A stretch of DNA of 39,843 nucleotides from a virus. Location: positions 1 to 39,843 of IMG/VR virus record IMGVR_UViG_3300033141_005354. One strand, written 5' to 3'. The notes beneath the pieces are model-generated. The model ran no database searches, was not told where the DNA came from, and worked only from the letters and a program-made list of their open reading frames with translations. Shown piece by piece: positions 31,059 to 38,864 of this stretch (positions within the stretch are counted from its first letter, which is position 1; each line of letters opens with the position of its first letter). A program made the position numbers and the translations under genes.

Positions 31059-31406
31059 ATGCCTACTTTAAAACAGATAAAAACAGCGGAAAAAACATTG
31101 GAAAATATAGGAAAACCTAAGCCCTTGACCAAAGGAGCGATTTTGGCTCAGGTCGGCTACTCAAAAGCTATCCAGAAGAACCCCAAGGCGGTTTATGATA
31201 CTGCCGGCTATAAACAGGCGGAGCAGGAGATTTTAATAAAATACAGGATAGATAAGAACAGCAGATTAAAGCGCTTGGCGGAGATATTTTATGATAAAGA
31301 TAAAAGAGCGGCAATCGCGGCTAATCAAGAAATAAGCAAAATGCAGGGAGATTACAAGGACAAAGAAATTAAGGCCATAGGATTATTCAAGGATTTAGAG
31401 GAATAA
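31059..31406 (+). CDS. Terminase small subunit candidate
   Basis: The 115-aa protein has KPLTKGAILAQVGYSKAIQK (residues 21-40), a helix-turn-helix-type region typical of terminase small subunits, then helical ENISKMQGDYKDKE-like C-terminus. It recognises packaging sequence in related phages. It precedes the large subunit by about 800 nt, with a zinc-finger gene and repeat DNA between. Confidence 0.65.
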   Translation: MPTLKQIKTAEKTLENIGKPKPLTKGAILAQVGYSKAIQKNPKAVYDTAGYKQAEQEILIKYRIDKNSRLKRLAEIFYDKDKRAAIAANQEISKMQGDYKDKEIKAIGLFKDLEE

Positions 31407-31690
31407 CCCTCCCCGGGCGGAAATATATAAATAATAAACGGCGGGTAATAAATAAAGATAGATGATATAAATAATAAAGTAGGTAATAGGTGATATAGAC
31501 GGGTAATAGGCGATAGATGATAATATAGGGATATAGATAATAATATAGATAATGTAGGATATAGATAGTGGATTAGGTGATAAATAGTAGGTGATAGTAG
31601 GTGATAGTAGGATATAGATAGTTATCCCCCCACACACACAAGCAAAAAGACACAAAATTAGCTTAAAAACCCTTAAATTAGCTTAAAAAT
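31407..31690. repeat. Low-complexity spacer (GATATAGATA / TAGGTGATA repeats)
   Basis: Between the terminase small subunit and the next gene, 31425-31626 is filled with degenerate repeats of GATATAGATA and TAGGTGATA/GTAGGTGATA. No credible gene is here; the minus-strand open frame is a by-product of the low complexity. It may be a packaging-recognition (pac-like) site or a spacer. Confidence 0.7.
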
Positions 31691-32092
31691 ATGAAATGTT
31701 TAAATTGCGGCAAAGAATTTATATCTAGAAGAAAAGATGCTGTTTTCTGTTCCTCTAAATGCCGCAAACAAGCGTTCTTGGAACGCAAAAAAGGGAACGG
31801 AACGGATAAATTAACAAGGAACGGAACGGATAATGGAACGGATAATGGAACGGATAAATTAACTTATACAGTAGTAGAAGGCAAAAAAGTTTATGGCAGG
31901 CGGGCTGTAATATATGAACACGAAAAAAACGGCATAACCAATTCTCTCGGAGCTGTTTGGAAGATGAGGCCAGAACCAGAGAACCCCGATGATATTCCAG
32001 ATGAGGACAACCGCTGTATTTATACGAGAAAAGACGGTTCACGGTATCTGATTGATGCTCTGGGAAAACAGGCGGAGATAAGCGTAGAATAG
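31691..32092 (+). CDS. Zinc-finger protein with NGTD repeat
   Basis: The 133-aa protein begins MKCLNCGKEFISRRKDAVFC and has CSSKCRKQAF, i.e. two CxxC/CxxxC pairs of a zinc ribbon. A short NGTD repeat (RNGTDNGTDNGTDKLT) is coded by a 12-bp tandem repeat. The C-terminus (YTRKDGSRYLIDALGKQAEI) is beta-like. It lies between the terminase subunits; role unknown. Confidence 0.65.
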   Translation: MKCLNCGKEFISRRKDAVFCSSKCRKQAFLERKKGNGTDKLTRNGTDNGTDNGTDKLTYTVVEGKKVYGRRAVIYEHEKNGITNSLGAVWKMRPEPENPDDIPDEDNRCIYTRKDGSRYLIDALGKQAEISVE

Positions 32093-32180
32093 GGGGGGGA
32101 GTGAGGCGAGTTGGGGAGAAGGGATTTAGGTATATATCCTCCCCACAGAAAAAACCCAAATTTGACAACTTTTGATAAGA

Positions 32181-32210
32181 GAATTCAAGAGAATTCAAGA
32201 GAATTCAAGA
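32181..32210 (+). repeat. Three perfect 10-bp direct repeats before the terminase large subunit
   Basis: GAATTCAAGA is repeated three times without a gap (32181-32210) and a fourth partial copy follows. It ends 10 nt before ATG 32220. A terminase binding site is conceivable from position. Confidence 0.8.
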
Positions 32211-32219
32211 GAACTACTT

Positions 32220-33551
32220 ATGATTTCAGACGCTAAAATACAGGAAAAACTGAAATGGCGGCCCCATTCTGGACAGCAGGAGGTGCTTGATTGCCAGAAC
32301 AGGGAGGTGATAGTAGCCGCTGGAAGGGGCTGGGGAAAGAGCCAGCTGATGGCGTATATCGTTTTTAGGGAATTAGCCCGCTATCTGCTGGATAAGAAGT
32401 CCTTCAAATCGTTTATAATAGCGCCTACTTATCAGTTGACGGAAAAAGTATTTGAGCATTTTTTGGGAACATTTCTCTTAAAATACAATAAAGGATTGGG
32501 AAGGTTTGTCTCGGGCGGCTCAAATAGACCTTACGAGTTCAAGTATTCGGCGGATACTTGGATACAATGCAAGTCTACGACTGAGCCGAATTCTATGCTT
32601 GGAGAAAGGGTGGATTTGGAGATAGTTGATGAGGCGGCGAGGATACCGGCCAAGATATACCGCCAGAATATCAGACCGGCTTGCCCAAAGGGAAGAGTTT
32701 ACTACATTTCCACGCCGAGGGGAAGAAACTGGTTTCAGGACAAATTTTATGCTTTAAGGGAAAAGAACGCTTCCTTCCAGTTTTCTTCAACGGACGGGGT
32801 TTATTACACAGAGGAGATGATAAACGAGGAGAAAAAAGAGACGCCAGAATTATTGTTCAGGCAGGAGTATTTGGCGGAATTTGTTTCTAATGCCGGCTCG
32901 GTATTCCAGAACATAGATAAAATAATCAGGGATAACATACAGGAAGACGCTGTCCCGAACAGAAACTATATCATAGGCATAGATATGGCGGAGACCCACG
33001 ACTGGACGGTTATGGTCGTGATAGATACCTCAACCCATAATGTTGTCCATATAGACAGGTTTAAGGGAAGGGATTACCCGCTGCAGAAGCAGCATATTAT
33101 AGCTAAAGCCAGAAGATACAATAACGCTCGGATAGTTATGGATGCCTCTGGCGTGGGAAAGCCGATATACGAGGATTTGAGGCAATCGGGCTTAATGGTG
33201 GAAGATTTCGTTTTCACGGGGCGGAGCAAGAAAGAGCTTATAGGAAAGCTGATAGTGGCGGTTGAGAACCAGTATATCCAAATTCCCCGCTATCAAATCT
33301 TGATAGATGAGCTGAAAGCGTACGAGTATAAGTGGGTAAACGAGAAAACTGGCTTGCCGTTAAAGGAAATACAGTATGGACATCCTATCGGATTTACGGA
33401 CGATTGCGTGGACGCTCTGGCTCTGGCGGTCTGGGACTTGCCCTCCTTTAAGCCGAGAATTAAAACCCCCGTGGAGGAAGAAATAGAGAGGATAGGGAAG
33501 GCCGCAAAATACGGGGGAAAAAGAAGATTAAGAAAATTTTCAATGATATAA
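32220..33551 (+). CDS. terL: Terminase large subunit
   Basis: The 443-aa protein carries Walker A GRGWGKS (35-41), Walker B-like LEIVDEAA (133-140) with catalytic Glu, the coupling STPRGRNWFQ motif, and the nuclease acidic cluster: GIDMAETHDW (about 257), MDASGVGKP and TDDCVDALALA. It pumps DNA into the prohead and cuts it. ATG 32220 was chosen over an in-frame TTG at 32172 because the latter lies in the 10-bp repeats. Length is normal for Terminase_6-type subunits. Confidence 0.92.
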   Translation: MISDAKIQEKLKWRPHSGQQEVLDCQNREVIVAAGRGWGKSQLMAYIVFRELARYLLDKKSFKSFIIAPTYQLTEKVFEHFLGTFLLKYNKGLGRFVSGGSNRPYEFKYSADTWIQCKSTTEPNSMLGERVDLEIVDEAARIPAKIYRQNIRPACPKGRVYYISTPRGRNWFQDKFYALREKNASFQFSSTDGVYYTEEMINEEKKETPELLFRQEYLAEFVSNAGSVFQNIDKIIRDNIQEDAVPNRNYIIGIDMAETHDWTVMVVIDTSTHNVVHIDRFKGRDYPLQKQHIIAKARRYNNARIVMDASGVGKPIYEDLRQSGLMVEDFVFTGRSKKELIGKLIVAVENQYIQIPRYQILIDELKAYEYKWVNEKTGLPLKEIQYGHPIGFTDDCVDALALAVWDLPSFKPRIKTPVEEEIERIGKAAKYGGKRRLRKFSMI

Positions 33552-33557
33552 AATAAT

Positions 33558-33701
33558 ATGCCTTTACCAAAAAAACGTAAAAATGAGGATAAGCAGAAAT
33601 TTATATCCAGATGTATGTCTTCGGAAGTTATGAAGCGGGAATTTCCCGACCCGAAGCAGAGAATTGCCGTTTGCCTTTCGCAGTATAGAAGAAAGAGATA
33701 A
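33558..33701 (+). CDS. Conserved small protein between terminase and portal
   Basis: The 47-aa protein starts MPLPKKRKNEDKQKFISRCM and ends QRIAVCLSQYRRKR. The pattern ISRCM...PDxKQRIAVCxSQ is common in a tiny phage protein coded near terminase or portal. Function is unknown. Confidence 0.7.
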   Translation: MPLPKKRKNEDKQKFISRCMSSEVMKREFPDPKQRIAVCLSQYRRKR

Positions 33702-33735
33702 GCCGCGAAATAATTTAAAACAAGAAAATTATATT

Positions 33736-35451
33736 ATGAATATAGCGGATATAAAAAACGAAATTAAAATTTATGAGGAAACAGAGCTGGAAGGAAACCC
33801 TTCTTACGCCAAAACCCAGCCAGAGCTTTTAGATTTGATTGAGAAGTATTCCAATTCGCAGTTTAGGGATGCGGAATATGACGCTCAGGGCTATAAAAAG
33901 CTGTTTTACAATGTCTCGGACAATCCGAGAGATATCGGAAAAAAGGAGACAGACCTGAATTTGGGTAATGTTCATATCGAGACGGAGTCGGGGCATAATT
34001 ACTACATAGGATGGCTTTACGAAAAAGAATTGCGGTTTTGGATGAAGGAAAATGATATCAGCGTAAAACTGAACCAGCTGAGAAACCATTTTATAGATTA
34101 CGGGACCTGTATCGCCAAAAAAGTTAAAGACAAGGTTTATATAGTTCATCCCAAGAACTTGATATCTGACCCAGAAGCCGAAAACCTTGAAGACTCTGAA
34201 TTTATTATAGAAGTTCATCAGTATGCGCCCAAGACATTGATAGAAATGGGAAGGAAGAAGGGCTGGTATATGAATAAAATTATTGATATTGTAGAGAAGA
34301 GCAAGGGCGGAAAAATCAAGGTTTACGAGAGATACGCCGAGGAAGACGAAAACGGCAACAACTTCTTTTTAATAGCAAAGATAGGCGAAGAATTTTCAGA
34401 AGACGGGATAATATACGAAGGAAGGAGAGAGCCCCAATACAAGGTGGCTAAAATGGAAGAGGTATTCGGAAGATTTCTCGGGAGGGGAGTTATTGAGAAG
34501 CTTTTAGAGCCCCAAATAGCCAAGAATGACATCAATTACTATCTCCAAAAGGGATTAAGAATATCGTCTCTTCATCTGTTCCAGAGCAAAGACCCGAATA
34601 TCGGCAAGAATACCTCGCTTTTAGAGGAAGAAGACGGAGCTATCCTTCACGTTTTAGACGACATAAATGCAGTTCCGCTGGAAGAAAGAAATCTGCCCGC
34701 TTACAGCTATTTAGACCAATTATGGGAAAAAAACATAGAAGAGAGGTCTTTCTCTTACGAGGCAATGGGAGGACAAAGACCGCCCGCGGGGCTTACTCTG
34801 GGAAGCCACCAGTTATCAATAATGAAGGCAGGGGGATATTTTGAGGACAAAAAGGATTCTCTCGCCATACTATTTAGAGACATTATTACCGACTGGGTAA
34901 TCCCCGGCTTTAAGAAAAAGAAGAAGAAACTCCATAAGCTTCCAATATCCAAACTGCTTGGCGGAAAAGAAGATTCAAGCCGCTTCTTCAATGCTTTATT
35001 AGCCGAAAGGATGAGGAAAAAACGGCTGGAAATGATGAAAAAGGGCAAATATCTTATGGGGGCTGACTGGGAAATAATCAGAGGAATACAGGCGAAGATA
35101 CTCAAAGAAGAAGACATAATCGTTCCCGACGAAATTTATGAGAATATCAATGAGAAGGTAACGGTTGTCATTACGGGCGAGCAAATCGGAGGGCAAGCAG
35201 AGATAACCGTGCTGAACCTTATTCTTAATATGGCTAACAACAATCCCGCCGTTTTCAATAACCCGACAACAAGAAGGATAATTTCTAAGATATTAGACAG
35301 GTATGGGATAAATCCTGTCGAAATACTGCCAGAAGAAACGCCAGAGATGGAAGAATCGTTAGCGATGGCAAGGGGTATGGAAATGGGCGGTTCGCTTCCC
35401 GCCCCGAATATAACAACTCCCACGATGGTTAGGGCGGGAGCAAGAGTATAG
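33736..35451 (+). CDS. Portal protein
   Basis: The 571-aa protein is taken from ATG 33736, since upstream in-frame codons overlap the preceding gene. It has the length and location of a portal. Segments typical of the wing and stem are present: GRGVIEKLLEPQIAKNDINY, EERSFSYEAMGGQRPPAGLT and WVIPGFKKKKKK. The portal forms the dodecameric DNA gate at one capsid vertex. Flanks: terminase and scaffold. Confidence 0.82.
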   Translation: MNIADIKNEIKIYEETELEGNPSYAKTQPELLDLIEKYSNSQFRDAEYDAQGYKKLFYNVSDNPRDIGKKETDLNLGNVHIETESGHNYYIGWLYEKELRFWMKENDISVKLNQLRNHFIDYGTCIAKKVKDKVYIVHPKNLISDPEAENLEDSEFIIEVHQYAPKTLIEMGRKKGWYMNKIIDIVEKSKGGKIKVYERYAEEDENGNNFFLIAKIGEEFSEDGIIYEGRREPQYKVAKMEEVFGRFLGRGVIEKLLEPQIAKNDINYYLQKGLRISSLHLFQSKDPNIGKNTSLLEEEDGAILHVLDDINAVPLEERNLPAYSYLDQLWEKNIEERSFSYEAMGGQRPPAGLTLGSHQLSIMKAGGYFEDKKDSLAILFRDIITDWVIPGFKKKKKKLHKLPISKLLGGKEDSSRFFNALLAERMRKKRLEMMKKGKYLMGADWEIIRGIQAKILKEEDIIVPDEIYENINEKVTVVITGEQIGGQAEITVLNLILNMANNNPAVFNNPTTRRIISKILDRYGINPVEILPEETPEMEESLAMARGMEMGGSLPAPNITTPTMVRAGARV

Positions 35452-35462
35452 TAAAGTGTAGT

Positions 35463-35660
35463 ATGGATTTTGTAACCCAAAACAAAAAAGAGATAACAGA
35501 TTTCCTTAAAAGCTGGAGAGACGCGATTAAGGAAGAAATATATATGCTTCCCAGAGGAGAAGAAAGGGACGCAAAGATAGATTTCTGCCATTTAATAGAC
35601 GGCAAAATTAAGGAAATTAATTTAGAGCCGAAAGAAAGAGAGCCAGAGAGTATGATATAG
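35463..35660 (+). CDS. Hypothetical small protein after the portal
   Basis: The 65-aa protein (MDFVTQNKKEITDFLKSWRD ... EPKEREPESMI) is charged and helical. It starts 12 nt after the portal stop. No family is recognised; a small head-assembly role is possible. Confidence 0.6.
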   Translation: MDFVTQNKKEITDFLKSWRDAIKEEIYMLPRGEERDAKIDFCHLIDGKIKEINLEPKEREPESMI

Positions 35661-35742
35661 GTTGGGCAACCGTAAGCCCAGAGGCAGGCAAACCTCTATA
35701 AAAACCGTAAAGGTCGGAATCGTTTAATCCGTAAAAACGCAT

Positions 35743-36339
35743 ATGGAAGACGAAAAAGAATTAACATCTCAGGACTCGTCCCCCGAGAAAAACGATACCG
35801 AGGAAGAGGAAGATAATCCTTCTGAAGTATCCGAGGATACAGCCGAGGAACAGATAACGCAATCTTCTTCTTCGGGAGAATTAGCCGAGGGTGGCGGAAA
35901 ACCCTCATCTGTTCCTTACAAGCGTTTCAAGGAAGTGGTCGATGAACGCAATAGGTTGAAGAAACAGATGGAAGGCAAATCCCAGACCACGCCCAAAACC
36001 TTTACAGACGAGCAATGGAAGGAAAGGGTTGATTTCGCCATTAGGCATAGGGATGTTTCCGAAGACGAAATGGATTTCATCTCAAGCTATGCCGCGGGAA
36101 AGGGCATAAGTATGGAAGAGGCATACAAGACCGAATCCATAAAGGATTATTTGAGCTACCAGAGAGAGAAGGCGAAACAGGAGGAGGCGGTCCCCGAACC
36201 TTCGTCAAAGGGGGAAACCTTCAATAAAAAACCCCTTTCTGAACTTTCAAAAGAGGAAATAAGGGAAAATTGGGCGGAAATAAGGGATAAAGCCATTAAA
36301 GAAGGCAAAAGAAAAAGGAAAAAAGACCTCGGTTTATAG
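35743..36339 (+). CDS. Scaffold protein
   Basis: The 198-aa protein has a highly acidic N-terminus (TEEEEDNPSEVSEDTAEEQI), a middle helical region (YKRFKEVVDERNRLKKQMEG) and a basic C-terminus (DKAIKEGKRKRKKD). An acidic, coiled-coil, basic-tail layout immediately before the capsid gene is typical of phage scaffolding proteins, in which the basic end binds the coat. The stop codon lies inside a hairpin (36327-36358). Confidence 0.75.
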   Translation: MEDEKELTSQDSSPEKNDTEEEEDNPSEVSEDTAEEQITQSSSSGELAEGGGKPSSVPYKRFKEVVDERNRLKKQMEGKSQTTPKTFTDEQWKERVDFAIRHRDVSEDEMDFISSYAAGKGISMEEAYKTESIKDYLSYQREKAKQEEAVPEPSSKGETFNKKPLSELSKEEIRENWAEIRDKAIKEGKRKRKKDLGL

Positions 36340-36358
36340 TTTAGCGATTAAGCCGAGG
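36327..36358 (+). promoter_or_regulatory. Hairpin across the scaffold stop, before the capsid gene
   Basis: CCTCGGTTTA (36327-36336) pairs with TAAGCCGAGG (36349-36358), 10 bp including one G-U. The capsid ATG is at 36369, 10 nt after the stem. It could modulate the ratio of capsid to scaffold or protect the mRNA end. Confidence 0.55.
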
Positions 36359-36368
36359 TTGATAAGAT

Positions 36369-36913
36369 ATGGCGTTTACACCTTTTACTGGAACGTACAG
36401 CAGCGGCGACTTGCAGTATGTCATTAACACCCTTTACAGCCCCAAGGTAGAGAGAGAATATCGAGCTAATCTGGTTGCTGGCGATTTCTTTGACAACTTG
36501 TCTGGAATGTTCGCGGGCGGAGGAGGTCATCTAAGCATACCCGACATTTTTACAAACCAGTTTACCGCTCAGGATAAGAGCACTGGTTCAAATGTCACCG
36601 AGCAGTCCCCCGCCGAAGCGGAACTGACCTTGACCGTTGACACTTGGAAGGAGGTCTCCTACGTAATTGAAGACCGCCAGCTGAAACAGATTATGGCAGG
36701 TTCAGATGTTTTGGACGCTTACGCTTCACAAGCGAAGTATTTAATCGCCAAGGCATTAGACACCAGCTTAATGGCTCTTTATTCAGGGCTTTCCCAGACG
36801 GTTAATGACACGGCTTCAGATGTAACCGACGCAGATGTCAGGCAAGCTATTGAGAGCATTGTTGACGGCGATGTTCCAATGCAGAGGTTGGCTTTCTTCT
36901 TTCATCCGACGGT
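36369..36913 (+). CDS. Major capsid protein, exon 1
   Basis: Codons 1 to 181 plus two bases of codon 182. The protein starts MAFTPFTGTYSSGDLQYVIN and exon 1 ends in RLAFFFHPT followed by GT of a Val codon. Continuing into the intron gives SKLPPLTAML and an unrelated basic tail. Joining 36913 to 37692 yields HPTV-IWHDLFGISKYTGVYD, a smooth capsid sequence, and an intact frame of 915 nt (304 aa). The coat is a HK97/P22-type fold by position and length; it directly follows the scaffold gene. Confidence 0.88.
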
Positions 36914-37108
36914 AAGTAAATTGCCGCCATTAACAGCAATGTTAATTGGAAAATTCTGTAAATTGCAGGGAAAACTCAAGAAGTTTATCTGCAGGCAAGC
37001 AACGGCAATAAAAAAAGCCGTTGAAGCTTCAACGACCATAATCAGAACACCCCTTGTGGGTGAAGGAATGGTCTGAACTCTATAGCGATATAGAGAGGCA
37101 ATAAGAAA

Positions 37109-37612
37109 TTATTGTCCGCCTTGATAAGAATTAGCTCTTTTACACTCTAACCACCAGTTATCTATCAGAATCCTGTCCTGTTTTGTATATTTTTTACGAA
37201 GACCCTTCTTAATACGCCAGTCAAGAAAGTTATACAAAACAGAAACAGCCCTAACTTTTTTGTAGGGTATGGAAGTATCTAAAAAGATTTTACATAGTTT
37301 GTGGCATATTATCACATTTGTGCAAGTCCAAACATAACCCTTTTTAGTATTTCCTATTTTGTAAGGATTTGGTAGGTGACCGAGATAGTTATGGTCTGAA
37401 CGAACCCAAATACTGCCACCATATCTATTTTTAATCCACTTAAGAACTGATAAATCATCATCTCTTAAGCCAATAGATATTTGTGGACGGTATAGATAAT
37501 ATGATGTTGGACCATCTGATTTCTTGTATGTTTTATGGTATCTGACTAAAGAGGCAGAACCATCAGCATAAAAGAAGCCACGAAATTCAGCGTCATTTAT
37601 AGAGTGTTTCAT
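37109..37612 (-). CDS. LAGLIDADG homing endonuclease encoded antisense in the intron
   Basis: The 167-aa protein has the LAGLIDADG-type motif FRGFFYADGSASL at residues 10-22, followed by YRPQISIGLRDDDLSVLKWI, YGGSIWVRSD and a helical DNA-contact region LDWRIKKGLRKKYTKQDR. It has one motif, so it would act as a homodimer. It lies wholly in the intron after the P7/S element but on the opposite strand to the capsid gene. A minus-strand TTGACA at 37670-37665 may drive it. It would cut intron-less capsid alleles to spread the intron. Confidence 0.85.
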   Translation of the reverse strand: MKHSINDAEFRGFFYADGSASLVRYHKTYKKSDGPTSYYLYRPQISIGLRDDDLSVLKWIKNRYGGSIWVRSDHNYLGHLPNPYKIGNTKKGYVWTCTNVIICHKLCKIFLDTSIPYKKVRAVSVLYNFLDWRIKKGLRKKYTKQDRILIDNWWLECKRANSYQGGQ

Positions 37613-37641
37613 ATTTTATATGATTATTTATTACTATCTCT

Positions 37642-37670
37642 ATGGTAGGGTGGAAGAGATAATTTGTCAA
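37642..37670 (-). promoter_or_regulatory. Possible promoter of the homing endonuclease gene
   Basis: On the minus strand TTGACA (37670-37665), 17-bp spacer and TACCAT (37647-37642), a weak -10. It lies 30 nt before ATG 37612 and inside the intron's 3' part. Confidence 0.35.
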
Positions 37671-37691
37671 GGTCATAAAAGCAACAGATTG

Positions 37692-38061
37692 AATTTGGCA
37701 CGACTTATTTGGAATTTCCAAATACACGGGCGTCTATGATTCAGACCCAGTAGTAACTGGTATGCTTGGCGGAGGCGCTACCGAAGCCAGAAAGAATGCT
37801 GTGCGCGGTCGGCTCTACGGCGTACCCGTGTACGAAACCACGCAGGTTCAGGCAGACGGAGCTTCGTCCGCTTACTACAACTTGCTGGCAGCCCCAGAAG
37901 CATTTATGTTCGCTGTCCAAATCGGACCGAGAAGCCAAGCCAATTACATTCCCGAGCAATTGGGAACGCTTTGGACAACCGATATCCTTTACGGAGTCGC
38001 TGAAAAGAGAGACGCAGCAGCCGTTGTTATCAGGTCCAGACAGACAGGGGTAGTATCTTAG
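37692..38061 (+). CDS. Major capsid protein, exon 2
   Basis: Completes codon 182 and runs to TAG at 38059-38061. It reads IWHDLFGISKYTGVYDSDPV and continues with MLGGGATEARKNAVRGRLYG, VPVYETTQVQ and AAVVIRSRQTGVVS. An internal ATG at 37762 could yield a short in-frame fragment, but the upstream exon and the splice joint show it is part of the coat. Splicing must occur for virion formation. Confidence 0.88.
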
Positions 38062-38114
38062 TATAAGATAACCTCGGTTTGAGAGCATTTATTAAGAGTC
38101 CTTGTGCTTAAAGT

Positions 38115-38140
38115 CCTCCCAGCCCTTTTGGGCTGGGGGG
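38115..38140 (+). terminator. GC-rich hairpin after the capsid gene
   Basis: CCCAGCCC (38118-38125) pairs with GGGCTGGG (38130-38137) around a TTTT loop, extended to 11 bp with one U-G. No U-run follows, so it may stop transcription weakly or stabilise the capsid mRNA. Confidence 0.55.
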
Positions 38141-38161
38141 CATAACATAAACTAAAAAAAT

Positions 38162-38614
38162 ATGGAATTACGAGAATTAAGGAATTTCGGAGTAAAAAAG
38201 AAGAGACCCCCGACTTATTATTACAGAAACCAGCACGGGAAAGTTATATCTCTTACAGAGGAGATAGCTTTGGAGCAGCATAAACAGCACCCAGAATATC
38301 TGGGGAGTTCGGAAGATTTAGACAAAACGGGCTTTAATATGCTGGAAGCGATTGCTTCTCATTTGAAGAAGAATGTGTCCAATCCAAAGCCGCCGCCAGA
38401 CAAAAGGCGGGTCGGAAATGCGAAGAATACTTTATCCAGCACTGGGAATGTTGAAGTAAAAGCCCTAAAAAAAGAAATAGAAGAATTAAAGAAAATAATA
38501 AAAAGCGGTTTAAAAAGCGGTTTAAAAAATGGTTTATATAATCAAAAGCCAGAAACAAAAATTGAAGGAAATAGCGGAGACGCTGGAAAAGCACCACAGG
38601 GGAATACTCCCTAA
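38162..38614 (+). CDS. Hypothetical charged protein after the capsid gene
   Basis: The 150-aa protein starts MELRELRNFGVKKKRPPTYY and includes LTEEIALEQHKQHPEYLGSS and a C-terminal Lys-rich helix (VKALKKEIEELKKIIKSGLK) with a repeated SGLK/NGLY motif. It could be a head-completion or tail-attachment protein, from position. No family is recognised. Its 3' part overlaps the next gene by 86 nt. Confidence 0.6.
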   Translation: MELRELRNFGVKKKRPPTYYYRNQHGKVISLTEEIALEQHKQHPEYLGSSEDLDKTGFNMLEAIASHLKKNVSNPKPPPDKRRVGNAKNTLSSTGNVEVKALKKEIEELKKIIKSGLKSGLKNGLYNQKPETKIEGNSGDAGKAPQGNTP

Positions 38615-38864
38615 ATCCGCTTATTCTCCAGACGGAAACCTTTATCCGAGCTCTATTCTTTATGGCGGAAACAAATCCGCCAAAGACAGAATAAATAGAA
38701 AGAAGAACAGGGAAGCGGAAGAGAGGGGGATAGAAAAAATTAAAGAAAAGGCGAAGAACCTTAAAAAGGAAAAAATAGTTTTAACCACCGAAGACCTTAA
38801 AAAAAACCTTGAAAAAAACTCAAAAAACGAAAATATGGGGATTTATCACCGTAGGCGAGGGTGA
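38529..38864 (+). CDS. Hypothetical Lys-rich protein
   Basis: The 111-aa protein is Lys/Glu-rich (KNREAEERGIEKIKEKAKNL). It starts with ATG 38529 inside the previous gene, and its 3' end overlaps the glycosyltransferase start. Its N-terminus MVYIIKSQKQKLKEIAETLE suggests an amphipathic helix. No family is recognised. Confidence 0.55.
   Translation: MVYIIKSQKQKLKEIAETLEKHHRGILPKSAYSPDGNLYPSSILYGGNKSAKDRINRKKNREAEERGIEKIKEKAKNLKKEKIVLTTEDLKKNLEKNSKNENMGIYHRRRG

Larger units (their letters stand above)
36914..37691 (+). mobile_element. Group I self-splicing intron in the capsid gene
   Basis: The 778-nt intron has all hallmark elements. P1: exon CGGU pairs with intron GCCG (36923-36926), with the U-G wobble at the 5' splice site (36913). 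P10: intron AAAUU (36918-36922) pairs with exon AAUUU (37692-37696). Core: P AAUUGCAGGGAAA (36961-36973), Q AUCUGCAGGCAA (around 36988), R UUCAACGACCA (37028-37038), S GGAAUGGUCUG (37065-37075); P7 is GACCA/UGGUC. The intron ends with G (37691). A LAGLIDADG gene sits antisense at 37109-37612. Confidence 0.93.

Noticed and set aside
31395-31655. Hydrophobic minus-strand open frame of 86 codons
   Set aside because: It lies in low-complexity repeat DNA, is almost only Ile, Tyr, Leu and Ser, and has no promoter. It is a by-product of the repeats.
32172-32219. Extended N-terminus of the terminase large subunit from TTG 32172
   Set aside because: The added residues come from a 10-bp tandem repeat and do not resemble a terminase start; ATG 32220 is preferred.
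36914-37076. Capsid C-terminus encoded by read-through into the intron
   Set aside because: The residues after HPTV (SKLPPLTAML and a Lys-rich end) come from the P1/P3/P4 core of the intron, and exon 2 fits the coat better.
36914-37761. Capsid split by frameshift or by sequencing error
   Set aside because: The insert is 778 nt with complete group I pairings and an endonuclease gene; a simple frameshift does not explain it.
37762-38061. Independent gene starting at ATG 37762
   Set aside because: The frame is open upstream to the splice site and joins exon 1; the start is internal to the coat.
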